From: Petunia secreta
Lineage: Eukaryota > Streptophyta > Magnoliopsida > Solanales > Solanaceae
Direction: 5' to 3'
DNA length: 64,000 nucleotides
Assembly: GCA_029990175.1 (NCBI GenBank)
Contig: JARKIP010000053.1
Location: 19,672,001-19,736,000 of the forward strand
Shown here: positions 22,314-31,775 of the stretch, one piece after another
Position numbering within the stretch: position 1 is the stretch's first letter
How the letters are laid out: every line of letters begins with the position of its first letter
Program-made: the position numbers and the translations under genes
The notes under the pieces: model-generated
Database searches by the model: none
Told to the model about the DNA's origin: nothing
The model's input: the letters and a program-made list of their open reading frames with translations, nothing else

Positions 22314-23926
22314 ACAATGGCCCAAGCTATTGGGATCATTTGATTGTTCCCATCCTTGGACACTGCCACAAGTAACTGCCCCTTGCACATACCCTTCAAA
22401 AAACACCCATCCAGGCATATTATTCTTCTACATCCTTCAAGCCACCCTTTCTTCATGGCATGGAAACACACATAAAAACTTTGGAACACCTGTTTTCTGT
22501 CACCCCTATCTACTGACTTCTCAACACAAGTACTCCCTGGGTTGGTCTGTAGTATCATGTCCCTATAGTCATAAATCCTCTTGAACTCAGCATGAACATC
22601 ACCTATTATCTCTTTCAAAATTTTGGCCCTGGCTCTATGGACCACAGATCTGCCAACATACAGTTCAAGGTCATCCTTTATCTTCCTCTTCAGCTCCCAC
22701 ACTTTTATGTTGGGTTGTCCAACTATGGTCTTCCTGTAATGCTTTGCTAGCCACCTTGAATTGCATATTATATTTTTATTTGTCCTGTAACATGTGTGAA
22801 CAGGATTGTACCTTACAAAAAAATAGAAAACAACAATTAAGTAGCTTATCTAGTGAGATCTAAAAGACTAATATAAGATAGAATAGACTAACAGAAAAGT
22901 CAAGTACCTTTTAACCTTAAAATTGTTGCTCCTGCCATCAGTACTGCTACCAGCTTCCATGGACAATTTTCCTTGCATCTCACCAACACTCTTTTTGGTT
23001 CATTAATTCATTTTTCAATTTGAACTCTTCTTTGAATTGCATAAGTTGTAACAACATCTCTAAACTGCTTCACACTTTCAAATATCAAACCCAACTCCCA
23101 TGTTATCTTCTGGACTGTAGGGTCAAATATTAATGCATTTTTTCTCATCTTTTCAGCCTGCCTCTTCTTGTATTCTTCACTAAATTCATCCTCTATGTCT
23201 GTGTCAAAGCTTTCAGCATCTGAAGAGCCATAGTAAGGATCATCTACACCAACCAATCTAGCATACCTATTTGTTTTACTGCCTGTCCTCAACTCATCAA
23301 AGCCTATAACAACACAAGCCTCACCTAAATTTATGTCTCCCTTGTCTTTTGGCCTTTTACACCTCCTCCTTCTCTTATACTTTCTCAATTCCTCTCTAAC
23401 TTCTGCAAATTCCTCATGCACATCTGACTGATATTCCTTATCATGAGGCACCTCTACATCAACACCCTCAGTCTCATCACTGGAACTAAAGTCATAATCT
23501 TTGTCAGACTCACCATCATCCTCACCCTCATCTTCATCAGAATTATCTCCACCTTCACCTATGTTAATGACCTCAGAAAAATCTGCCTCTTTCCTAGTCT
23601 TAAATGTACTATCATCCACACATAAAGGGGCAGCATGAGTCACATATATATGTAGGGTATCCCCATCTATTAAGTCCTTACAAATGTCTAATAAGTCCTT
23701 GTCAGTTACCATATTTACTATCTTATCAGACCTATGGATATACATATAACTCAGCCACATTACTAAAACATATTTCCCTAGTGTAGTCCATAAGCTCAAA
23801 AAAGGACACTTTATCTACATCCACATAAGTTACAATATTCTGTCTACCACCCACATATTGAGCAAATGGACCAGGAACATATTCACCATCATGATACCAT
23901 TTCAAACATATCAAAGTAAAAGCCAT
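22314..23926 (-). pseudogene. MULE transposase, N-terminal part
   Basis: Starts at MAFTLICLKWYHDGEYVPG (23926). A one-base shift near 23740 divides ELMDYTREIC from IHRSDKIVNMVTDKD. An acidic linker follows, with a basic patch KYKRRRRCKRPKDK, a possible nuclear signal, then the MuDR domain (IFESVKQFRDVVTTYAIQ). A stop near 23008 replaces Trp. An intron (about 22816-22912) is followed by YNPVHTCYRTN and the core with LDGCFLKG up to PIAWAIVD at the LTR. The gene reads leftward from the right TIR; its remainder is at 11834-13783. Confidence 0.88.
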
Positions 23927-24693
23927 ATTATCTGTAAAGGAAAATGACAACACAAATTAATTATTTTAAATAATTAAGGAAAATGAAAACACATATTCTG
24001 CCTAATTTTTAATTATTTTAGATCATTATGAAAGATTAATTAAGGAAGATTAACTAAATGCAGTTTTAACAAATACAAATATGCCACACTATTTTCTACT
24101 ATTTTCAGTCAGTCATTGCTAGAAATATTAAACACTAAGGGGACCACTGTCACATGCAGTCGACAATAACAACACAACCACGATTTTCAATACATTTGTA
24201 GCCGTAGATGAAGACAACACAATTTTTAACAAGGCCCAAGACATAAAAGTAAAAGATTCGTACTTTACATACAGTAAAGTTATGTTGATTAAGGAATTTA
24301 CCACAAACATTAAAAAAATTCATTTAATTTACAACAAAAACCCTAAATCAGCCCACCCACCCGATAACAAAGAGAAACGGGTAACAAAATTGACTTACCT
24401 TTAAAATTTGCCTTTGAATTTCACTACGGAAACATCACAATCTTGAATCTATGTAGCAGAATTGGAACATCTACCCTTACTATGCAGCAGAATTAGAGAG
24501 TTTTAGGGTTTAAAGTTTTTGTTATGTTGGTTAATTAGGATAATGGAAAGAGGAGTAATTTTTAGGTCGGGTTTGGGATATGAAAGGAGGGGTCGGGTAG
24601 TTTTAAAGTCGGGTTGGAAATTAAAACGTTAAAAGAGCTGATGGGTCGGGTCTTTTAACGCGTGTGTAACACAGCTTGTTTATTTAATGAGGC
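23927..24693 (-). other. 5' flank of the MULE transposase
   Basis: AT-rich sequence between the right TIR and the transposase start, with no coding content. Promoter and 5' untranslated region should lie here, but no core element stands out. Confidence 0.55.
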
Positions 24694-24818
24694 TGTGTCA
24701 AAGTACTGTGTAATAGTTACAATTTTTAAAACTTTAGTGTGTCAAAGTTTGCACGCAGAAAATAAGTGTGTCAGCGGGATTTCATGTAAAGTTCATTGGG
24801 TAAAACATGTATTCTGCC
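24694..24818 (-). repeat. Right terminal inverted repeat of the MULE
   Basis: Reverse complement of the left TIR over about 125 bp, ending in attctgcc. Outside it, cagctaaata (24819-24828) mirrors the left flank with two mismatches. Confidence 0.9.
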
Positions 24819-24886
24819 CAGCTAAATATTTTAAACTGTTAAAAAAAGTAGACTTGTAATTACTTTATTACAATACGCCTTAACAG

Positions 24887-25185
24887 GTATAAATGTGCTG
24901 GTGTGTCATGGCAAGGGAAATTTTATGTGGTAGGGGGATTTGCCAAAAGAGGAAATAATGACACTCATCAAGGACCCTATACTATGGAAAGAATTTTTGG
25001 TGAGGTGTATGATCCAGAACGCAACACGTGGGATTATATGGTAAGGATGTGGGACCCAAATGTGTCACCTAATCAGATAGTGAATGTTGATGGGAAGCTT
25101 TTCAGTTCAGGTGATTGTTTAAATGCATGGAAGGGATATACTGATGTTTATGATGGGAAGCTCAATTTATGGAATGTTGTGGATG
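24887..25185 (+). pseudogene. F-box/kelch-repeat gene, exon before the TIR-element insertion
   Basis: Opens after acceptor taacag and completes the Arg codon left by the exon at 10312-10394. It reads YKCAGVSWQGKFYVVGGFA, then TMERIFGEVYDPERNTWD, PNQIVNVDGKLFSSGDC and YDGKLNLWNVVDG: consecutive kelch blades with the GG, Y and W positions. The open frame runs past 25185 into an inserted element and soon ends. The coding line resumes at 26428 in the same phase. Without the MULE the preceding intron would be about 234 bp. Confidence 0.85.
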
Positions 25186-26417
25186 GAAAAGTTTTTTCAT
25201 GCATGAGATGCAACCAACAAGAGTTGTATGAGGCTCCACTAATTTTTTGACACTTGGATATATGGGTCCATTTTCAAATATTGGTTTAATTTAAATAAAC
25301 AAAGAAGAATGTAGTGAATTGGTAGGCAGGTCCCTGGAAAAAGACAAAATCCATCGACAGTGTTTGCATTTTTTCTTTCTCTTCCCCCCCCCCCCCCCCT
25401 CTCCCCAAACATTTCTTCTTTATAATATCTATATGTATTTCGCATTATAATAAATTTATAATGTAATTTACCATTTATTTAGATCTAATTATACACATAG
25501 TAATTAAAGGTATATTGTAAGTTTGTGTTTGTTATTCTTCTTTGCTTATGTGCTTATTCTAATTATATAGTACTATTTAATTATATATATGGTAACAAGA
25601 ATAAATAGATTTTAAGAGTAATAGAGAAAAAAAATAGGAGAGAACACATCCACTGATATGAGCATTCACGATCATTTTCTAATTCGGCGATATAAACAAG
25701 TTGCCCACACCAAAAAAACTGGTTGCTCGAATTTTGCTTATGTTTGTTAGAATTTTGTTCAAGGAAAAGATTCAACGTACGCTTTTAAAAATGAAGTCGG
25801 GAGAGGAGGATAAAGTGGAGTGATTTCTTCTATGGTTGGGATTAGAATTGAAGAAGACTAATGTTTAAGAGAGGAGGAAATAAGCGAATAGGAGCAAAGG
25901 AATAAATTCCTAATTTTGCGGGAGAAATAAAGGGAACTAATCATTAAATTACTGAGATATTTAATATTAAAATATTAATTACTGCATAATCTACTTTTAA
26001 AATATGTTATATTTATTATATATCCCGCTAGTTTTGAAATATTTGTAAAACTATAATATTAATATAATTAACACTTTAAAGAGTGACCCAATGGAAAAAT
26101 ACCTTATAGATTTAGTATATGTAAAATAAATATAAATATTTAGTGGTTCATATATAGCACGAAAAAATGTTAGTTTTTAGGTGGGGGAGAGGGGGTGGTT
26201 GGGGTGGAGGAGAAAAAGAAACAAAAGAAATTTAAAAAAAAAAAAATACTGTTGATAGTTTTGTCGTTTTGCGAGGGACCCATGTCACTAATTCACAATA
26301 TTTTTCTTTGTTTATTTGAATTAATTGAAATTTGACCCCACAAATCCAAGTGTCAAAAAATTAAAGGAGCATCATACAATTCTTATTGGTTGCATCTCAT
26401 GCATGAAAAAACTTTTC
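25186..26417. mobile_element. Non-autonomous long-TIR element (MULE-like) in a kelch exon
   Basis: 1232 bp bounded by GAAAAGTTTTTTCATGCATG and its reverse complement, with inverted repeats similar over about 190 bp. The target GTTGTGGATG is repeated exactly at 25176-25185 and 26418-26427. A 9-10 bp duplication with long TIRs points to the Mutator group, although the TIR is unrelated to that of the 14.2 kb MULE. The centre has no transposase, only AT-rich sequence and a C run at 25384-25398. Confidence 0.9.
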
Positions 26418-26427
26418 GTTGTGGATG

Positions 26428-26699
26428 GGTCAAGTTCACCAATTTCCACATTAGATCATGACACAGAAACAAACTTGCCAAATATGGAAAGATTGTTTTG
26501 CACCATGGCTCCTATAGGAAGTCAACTATATTTCTTGGCTGGTTATAGGATGTTGGGGGAGATTTCAAGAACAAGAACTGAGGTCCATGTGTTTGAAACA
26601 GCAATTAGTGGGAGTGGTTGGAAAACTGGGGAGGCAATAGAGGAAGAAGGGGAAAAGGAGCTTTGTAGCCATTCTTGTGTTATGACACTGGATTCATGA
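26428..26699 (+). pseudogene. F-box/kelch-repeat gene, last coding part
   Basis: Reads SSSPISTLDHDTETN, then LFCTMAPIGSQLYFLAGYRM, VHVFETAISGSGW and EEEGEKELCSHSCVM, with TGA at 26697-26699. This is the usual C-terminal end of the family. Dropping the inserted element and one target copy restores the reading phase (GAT-GGG-TCA), so this and 24887-25185 are two halves of one exon. The gene is probably non-functional unless the insert is removed from the RNA or DNA. Confidence 0.85.
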
Positions 26700-28768
26700 A
26701 TCATCATTCATCTTGGTAGTTATTAGCTCCACTTTATATTCATTTTCTTCCTTCAGATGTCGGGTTCTGCTTTCAAACGAATATTCTATGAAGTCAAATA
26801 TACATACACTCGTGCAATTTCTAAGGCACTAACTACTTTTTGAAAAATCTTAGTAATCTCTTTTCAATTTAATGAAGCATGCATTTTCTTCTGCATCTGA
26901 AGGTATAATTTTGTATTGCTGAAAGAGAAAATTGGTACGTAAAATACTATACATAAACCGAGAGAAAATCTATATGTGATAGTGCTACACAACTTTTAAT
27001 TAAGTTTGTTGATCTGGTGAGTGTTGATCTCATATTAATATATAACATTGACTTTCTTTTAGTGGTAAAACTTAAACTTGTATAATTCAGTATTTCAATA
27101 AATGAAAACACGAGATAGAACACTATTAAATTTGCATTTCCTCAATTATGAGGAGCTGAAGCCTGACTTGTGTGTTTAAAGAGAATAGACTTTAGGGATA
27201 AGGTGATACCCAAACTTGCTCATGCGCTGAATTTCTGAAACACTTAAGGAAACAAGATATATTACTCCAATCCCTCGATCAATTTCGTGGGAAACTCTTG
27301 CGCACATCACACGCTCGTGTACACCTGGACAACTAGAGCGTCAATAACATAACGTGGGATTCTAACATGAAGAAAAAAAACAGAACAAGTGATTGAGTCA
27401 ATCATGCAAAGAAGATAGAGATTTGATCTAACTCAGGCTTTAAAAGTTAACTTATCAGATGAAAATTGTCCAAGAATCCAAGATCATATGAGAAAACTGT
27501 AACTCACTCACTCCAGGCCATTGATGAAGGAAACTCCAACACTAGATGCATTTATATATGAAATCTTTTTTTCTGAAATGTTTGGCATTCATCACTAGTG
27601 CTTAAGAAATACTTCAAATTGAAAAATCTTTTATCATAAAACTGAAATGTAGATCGCTTAAGCAAAACATTTCACACCACGACTGCTTCATTTCATTACA
27701 ATTTGTATCTCCAAAACAAATAGCAAAAAACAGTATCTATATCAAGTCAAAGAGCAATTGGCATTTATGGGGCGTATGTACAATTAAAAACCCACGAATT
27801 CACATGTTTACGTTATTAGAGTCAGTAACAATTGTTTCCTTGAGTATATAGGATCTCTATTAGCTCCACATATCGAGAGTGTGTTTATACATGCTGTCAG
27901 ATCTTTTTCACTTTAATGGTCAATTTATATGAAGGTCTTTGTCAAGGCAATTGTTTAAGAAATAGATGATGATTTTTTAAATTTATAATTTAAAATAAAT
28001 AATAAAAATAAATTATGTCACTAAACGTGTATAACAACACCTAAACTTAAATGAGATAATTCACAATTATACAATTTGGAACTGATTAAAATAAAAGAGT
28101 GTCACATAAATTGTAATTAAAAAAATATTAAAAGTTCTCTGCAACAAAATTTTATCATGGAATGATAATTTAAAAAATACTTGAACAAACAACGTCATTA
28201 TAATTTATAAATATGTTTGATGGTGGTGGATTGCCTTCACGCTGTTGTGCATTGTCAAACCATGAAAAGAAGAGAAAGCAAAGTCGGGCCAAAGAAATTT
28301 GGTGCGAATCACGTGACCCAACTTGCATGGTGTCTCTCGTCTTTCTCTTCTGTGGTCCAAACCTGCATGTGACCCTTTGCAGCTTCAACCCACGCCCACG
28401 CACACTAATTTCTGTGTGTTAAAATAATTTTGTCTACCCTTACATTTTTTCAGATTTACTCTCAATATAATAGTTCTGAAATTGGAAGTCAGCTTCTTCC
28501 ACTGTTCATTATTGAGTATAATTTTTTATAAATTAGAAAACTGATTTTTGTTACTTTAAAATCATTCCATTGATGAGTTTTTCTACAAAGTCACAAAATT
28601 AATGTCTATCAATTTAAACTTACCAAAATTTATGGCTGGTTACTCAGGAAAATAAATTAGTTATTAACAAAAAGATGAGTAAGTTAGTTTGCAAAATGAA
28701 ATTGGTTAAATTAATTTCGTCTTTTGAGAACATGCACTAATTATAATCGGAATGACAATGCACATTAT
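26700..28768. other. 3' flank of the kelch gene, no gene seen
   Basis: AT-rich, with no reading frame I can support. The first 200 bases are the likely 3' untranslated region. The segment near 28210-28400 is richer in GC but matches nothing I know. Confidence 0.55.
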
Positions 28769-28777
28769 TTATATTTA

Positions 28778-29563
28778 GGGTAATGATACACACCATACCA
28801 TTTTGCCGCCCAAATTGCCACACCCAACATGGCCCACATGTGAAAAGTCTTAAATGCACTTGGGCTTCCAACTCTGCCGAGAGTGGGCAATGTTTTGATT
28901 TTGGCTGAGTTGGCTTGTGGCCCACGCGAATTAATTAAGCCTTTTCGAGTTTGCCTTTGGTTGATGGATCAACCAATACTACACTACAAAAAAGACTATT
29001 GTTGTTGTTTGATGGGTCAACCAAGACCTTTTTTCCCACTTTTATTAAAGATAAACAAAATTTATTTTTTAATTCAGTCATAATTCTTGTTATATTAATA
29101 TTTATTAGATACACGATATATGTATGATATTTTAATATTATATATATGTGATATTTATATTTTGTATTATTATATTTTTTATATCCCTAAAATAACGTTA
29201 ACAAATATGAGATCAGCATTAACTAAATTCTTAAATTAAAGGATAAAAATACAATGTTTATTAATTTATAAAATGAGTGAATTAATTATAAATTACCTAA
29301 TGGCTAGAGAAAGAAAGGGAGTGAAAAGTGGAGCTAGGAGAAACTGTTAGCTAACATTTGGTTGCACCATCAACCAAAGTCATTTTGGCCTCCACTTCTT
29401 GATTTTGCTCATCAACCAATACTAGACTACAAAAAGAAGCTATCTTGAAGCACGCGCTGAAAAGAAGAAAATATGATTCGAGGGTATTTTGGTCATTATA
29501 TATGCGGGCCACGTCGGGTGTGGCATTTTGGACGGCAAAATGGTATGGTGTGTTTCTTTTCCG
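28778..29563. mobile_element. MITE with 9-bp target duplication (MULE-like)
   Basis: 786 bp with no coding content. The ends share ACACACCATACCATTTTG in inverted orientation, and similarity continues through the tggcccacat / atgcgggcca region. TTATATTTA is repeated exactly at 28769-28777 and 29564-29572. The 9-bp duplication suggests the Mutator superfamily. Inside, both halves carry catcaaccaa motifs around an AT-rich centre. Confidence 0.85.
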
Positions 29564-29574
29564 TTATATTTATA

Positions 29575-30794
29575 GTACAAGTATGGTAGGGAGATGGGAT
29601 AATAGGAATAGTGCACCTGTGACGACCTGGACGTAAAGAGTCATTTCTGTCTTTACCAATTTCCAGTTGTCTCTTCAGTGAGAAAAGGGCCCTACAGAAA
29701 ACAAGAGTGAGCAGTTAATTTTACAGTGCAATTAAGTTGTACTGTTAGTGAATGGATTGATATCAGGTTTAATTTGAAACTAAGCACAAATAAAACCTCT
29801 ATGAGAATAAAACCAGCACCTATGCATCCATCCTCTATTTGCCTCACCTTGACCTTATATCCATCTGGTAATGAAATTCGGAAGGGGTGAAGTAGAGTTC
29901 TACTAGTGCTGGCAACTAGATTCTTGTTAAATGTCATGATTTGTGGCTCCAGAATCCAACATCCAAATGTCAGCAAGAGAATTGAAAGTGTCACATAATT
30001 GTTTACTAGTACCAATAGAGGTAGAGCAAACAAAAGTGCCAACAAAGTTAGAAATTCCTCCATTTGAGCTTTATGCAATGGTCATTTGGAAACTTTCCAG
30101 CATGTTGATAAGTTGCCCATATTGTTTCTTGCTCAGACTCCGTATTCCCTGACTACCAAATGCAAGGTCTCGGTCATTGCTTCTACTATGTGTTGATGAG
30201 CCTCTATCATAACCCTTGTTCTCTGTAGTATCGCTAGGATCTCCAAAAGTGTTGGCAGTAGTTCCTTTATAAGCATCATTTAAAAATTTTTGGAATTGTC
30301 ACGAAGCTTCACCTTATTGCAATCATATCTTGTGTGACCTGGTTTCTTGCAGTGTGCACACTCTACATAAGGTCTATTTCTTCTTTGATTGGACCTATCT
30401 GATGAATAGTTGTTCCTAGTAGGTGTGTTTGGTGCATAATTATTTTTGTTAGGTGTATACTGCCTATGTTTGCATTTTGGCTGGAATAGTTTGTCTTGAA
30501 AGTAGGGTTCCTCCTTATGTTGCGGTTCCTCCTTGCATTAGCATTCAATAAAGTTGATTCCAACATCAGCTGATTTTTTAGGTCTTATCTCCATGTTTTT
30601 CTCCACCTAAATCAGCAAAGAAAAGACTTGTGCTATGGAAGGTAGGGGGTTCATTATTAGTATATTTTCCCTCACCATAGTCTGGACTTCATTTAATCTC
30701 AATAAGAAATGTATCATTCTCCTATCCTGTTCAACCTTATACATGTTGATCTTGGCCCACATGTGCATTGGCACTTACAATGTGCACTATCATT
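29575..30794 (-). pseudogene. Ty1/copia gag and protease remnant
   Basis: From right to left on the - strand: gag with CKCQCTCGP and KVEQDRRMIHFLLRLNEV, then the knuckle CAHCKKPGHTRYDC at about 30330-30365 (intact CCHC), then the protease region with FNKNLVAST, ISLPDGYKVKV and FKLNLISIHSLTVQLNC, and the start of the integrase linker (FLQGPFSLKRQLEIGK). Several frameshifts and stops occur, and the protease active-site line is decayed. No integrase core, RT or LTR adjoins. The left end meets the MITE target site and the right end a different LTR. Confidence 0.85.
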
Positions 30795-31775
30795 TGTTAG
30801 TACCCAATTTTGTCCCTCATTTTTCTATAATTGACTATAATTTAACTTAAATGTGCAATTTAATTGATTGAGCATATTTGCATTAAAAGACATGTATATT
30901 ACGTGTGTTATCCCCTACTTATATATTATACAATTAATTATGGCTATATTACGTAATTTTACATCAGTTAGGCTATTTGTCAATACTATGACTATTTATG
31001 CAATTTAATGCATTTATAGCATTTAGTAAATATGTGTGGCTAATTATGCTTAATTAATTCGACTTAACTTAAGTTGTATGCATTTTTCTTCTTTTATACC
31101 AATATATATTTCTTTTTGTCTTGCTCAGCACCTTTAGTTAAATATTAGTCCGATTAATTATATCCAGTCCACTAATTTTAACTTGTGCGCTGTATCCTTT
31201 TAGAATTCAAATTCTATTGATTTTGAGTAATTTCTTTAATCTCTACCTAATTCAAAATATCAACATATTTTATTCTCTTTTTATTAAAATCCTATCTTGA
31301 ACCTGGACATAAAATTTGGCCAAATATGTCCTTTGTTTGAAATTAAAAATCTGATTTGGTGTAATATTTTCAATTATTTCCATAATCTCCCAAATCATCC
31401 AATATCTTCCCCATAATTTCTCCCTAATTATCTTTAACAGATCCTCATCACCCTCAATTCACTCCCCGAATCATCTTCCCAATCAATTTTAATCAGCCTC
31501 TATATCTTTCTCTCAATCTCCTTCCTTAACCCCACCATTATCAGATCCCTCAAATTAGGGGATCACCCCTAACGTCTCTCAATCCTCCTCCTTTAAAAGG
31601 ACACAACACCATCAGATACCATTACACACAGATCAGGGAACGAAAACCCACCTCAATTCCTTCATCCCTCACACATACATCATTCCTCTACTATCCAAAT
31701 ACTTTGACAATATACACATACAATTACACACACTCATACCATCATCCCCTAAGTCCTCTCCTCTCTCTCACATAC
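30795..31775 (+). mobile_element. LTR fragment of an older Ty3/gypsy (Ogre/Tat-like) element
   Basis: It starts TGTTAGTACCCAATTTTG right where copia gag stops, similar in shape to the TGTAATCACCTAATTTTGG start of the next element. It holds a TATA-like ttaaaagg near 31592 followed by a C/A-rich leader-like stretch. It is cut at CATAC (31771-31775) by the array that follows, and its continuation is expected after 57815. No polypurine tract or primer site is visible, so the assignment rests on the ends alone. Confidence 0.5.

Larger units (their letters stand above)
10571..24818. mobile_element. Mutator-like element (MULE), 14.2 kb, in a kelch-gene intron
   Basis: Inverted ends GGCAGAATACATGTTTTACC match over about 125 bp. 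The flanks CATTTAAATA (10561-10570) and CAGCTAAATA (24819-24828) agree at 8 of 10 positions, a decayed 9-10 bp target duplication typical of Mutator. The element has a transposase gene reading leftward from the right TIR and a GRF zinc-finger gene reading rightward from the left TIR. A Ty3/gypsy insertion with a rearranged flank fills 13789-22313; without it the MULE would be about 5.7 kb. Frameshifts and stops show it is inactive now. Confidence 0.9.

Noticed and set aside
25384..25398. C homopolymer as a regulatory tract
   Set aside because: A 15-base C run in a non-coding TIR element is most simply slippage, and its length is uncertain in assemblies.
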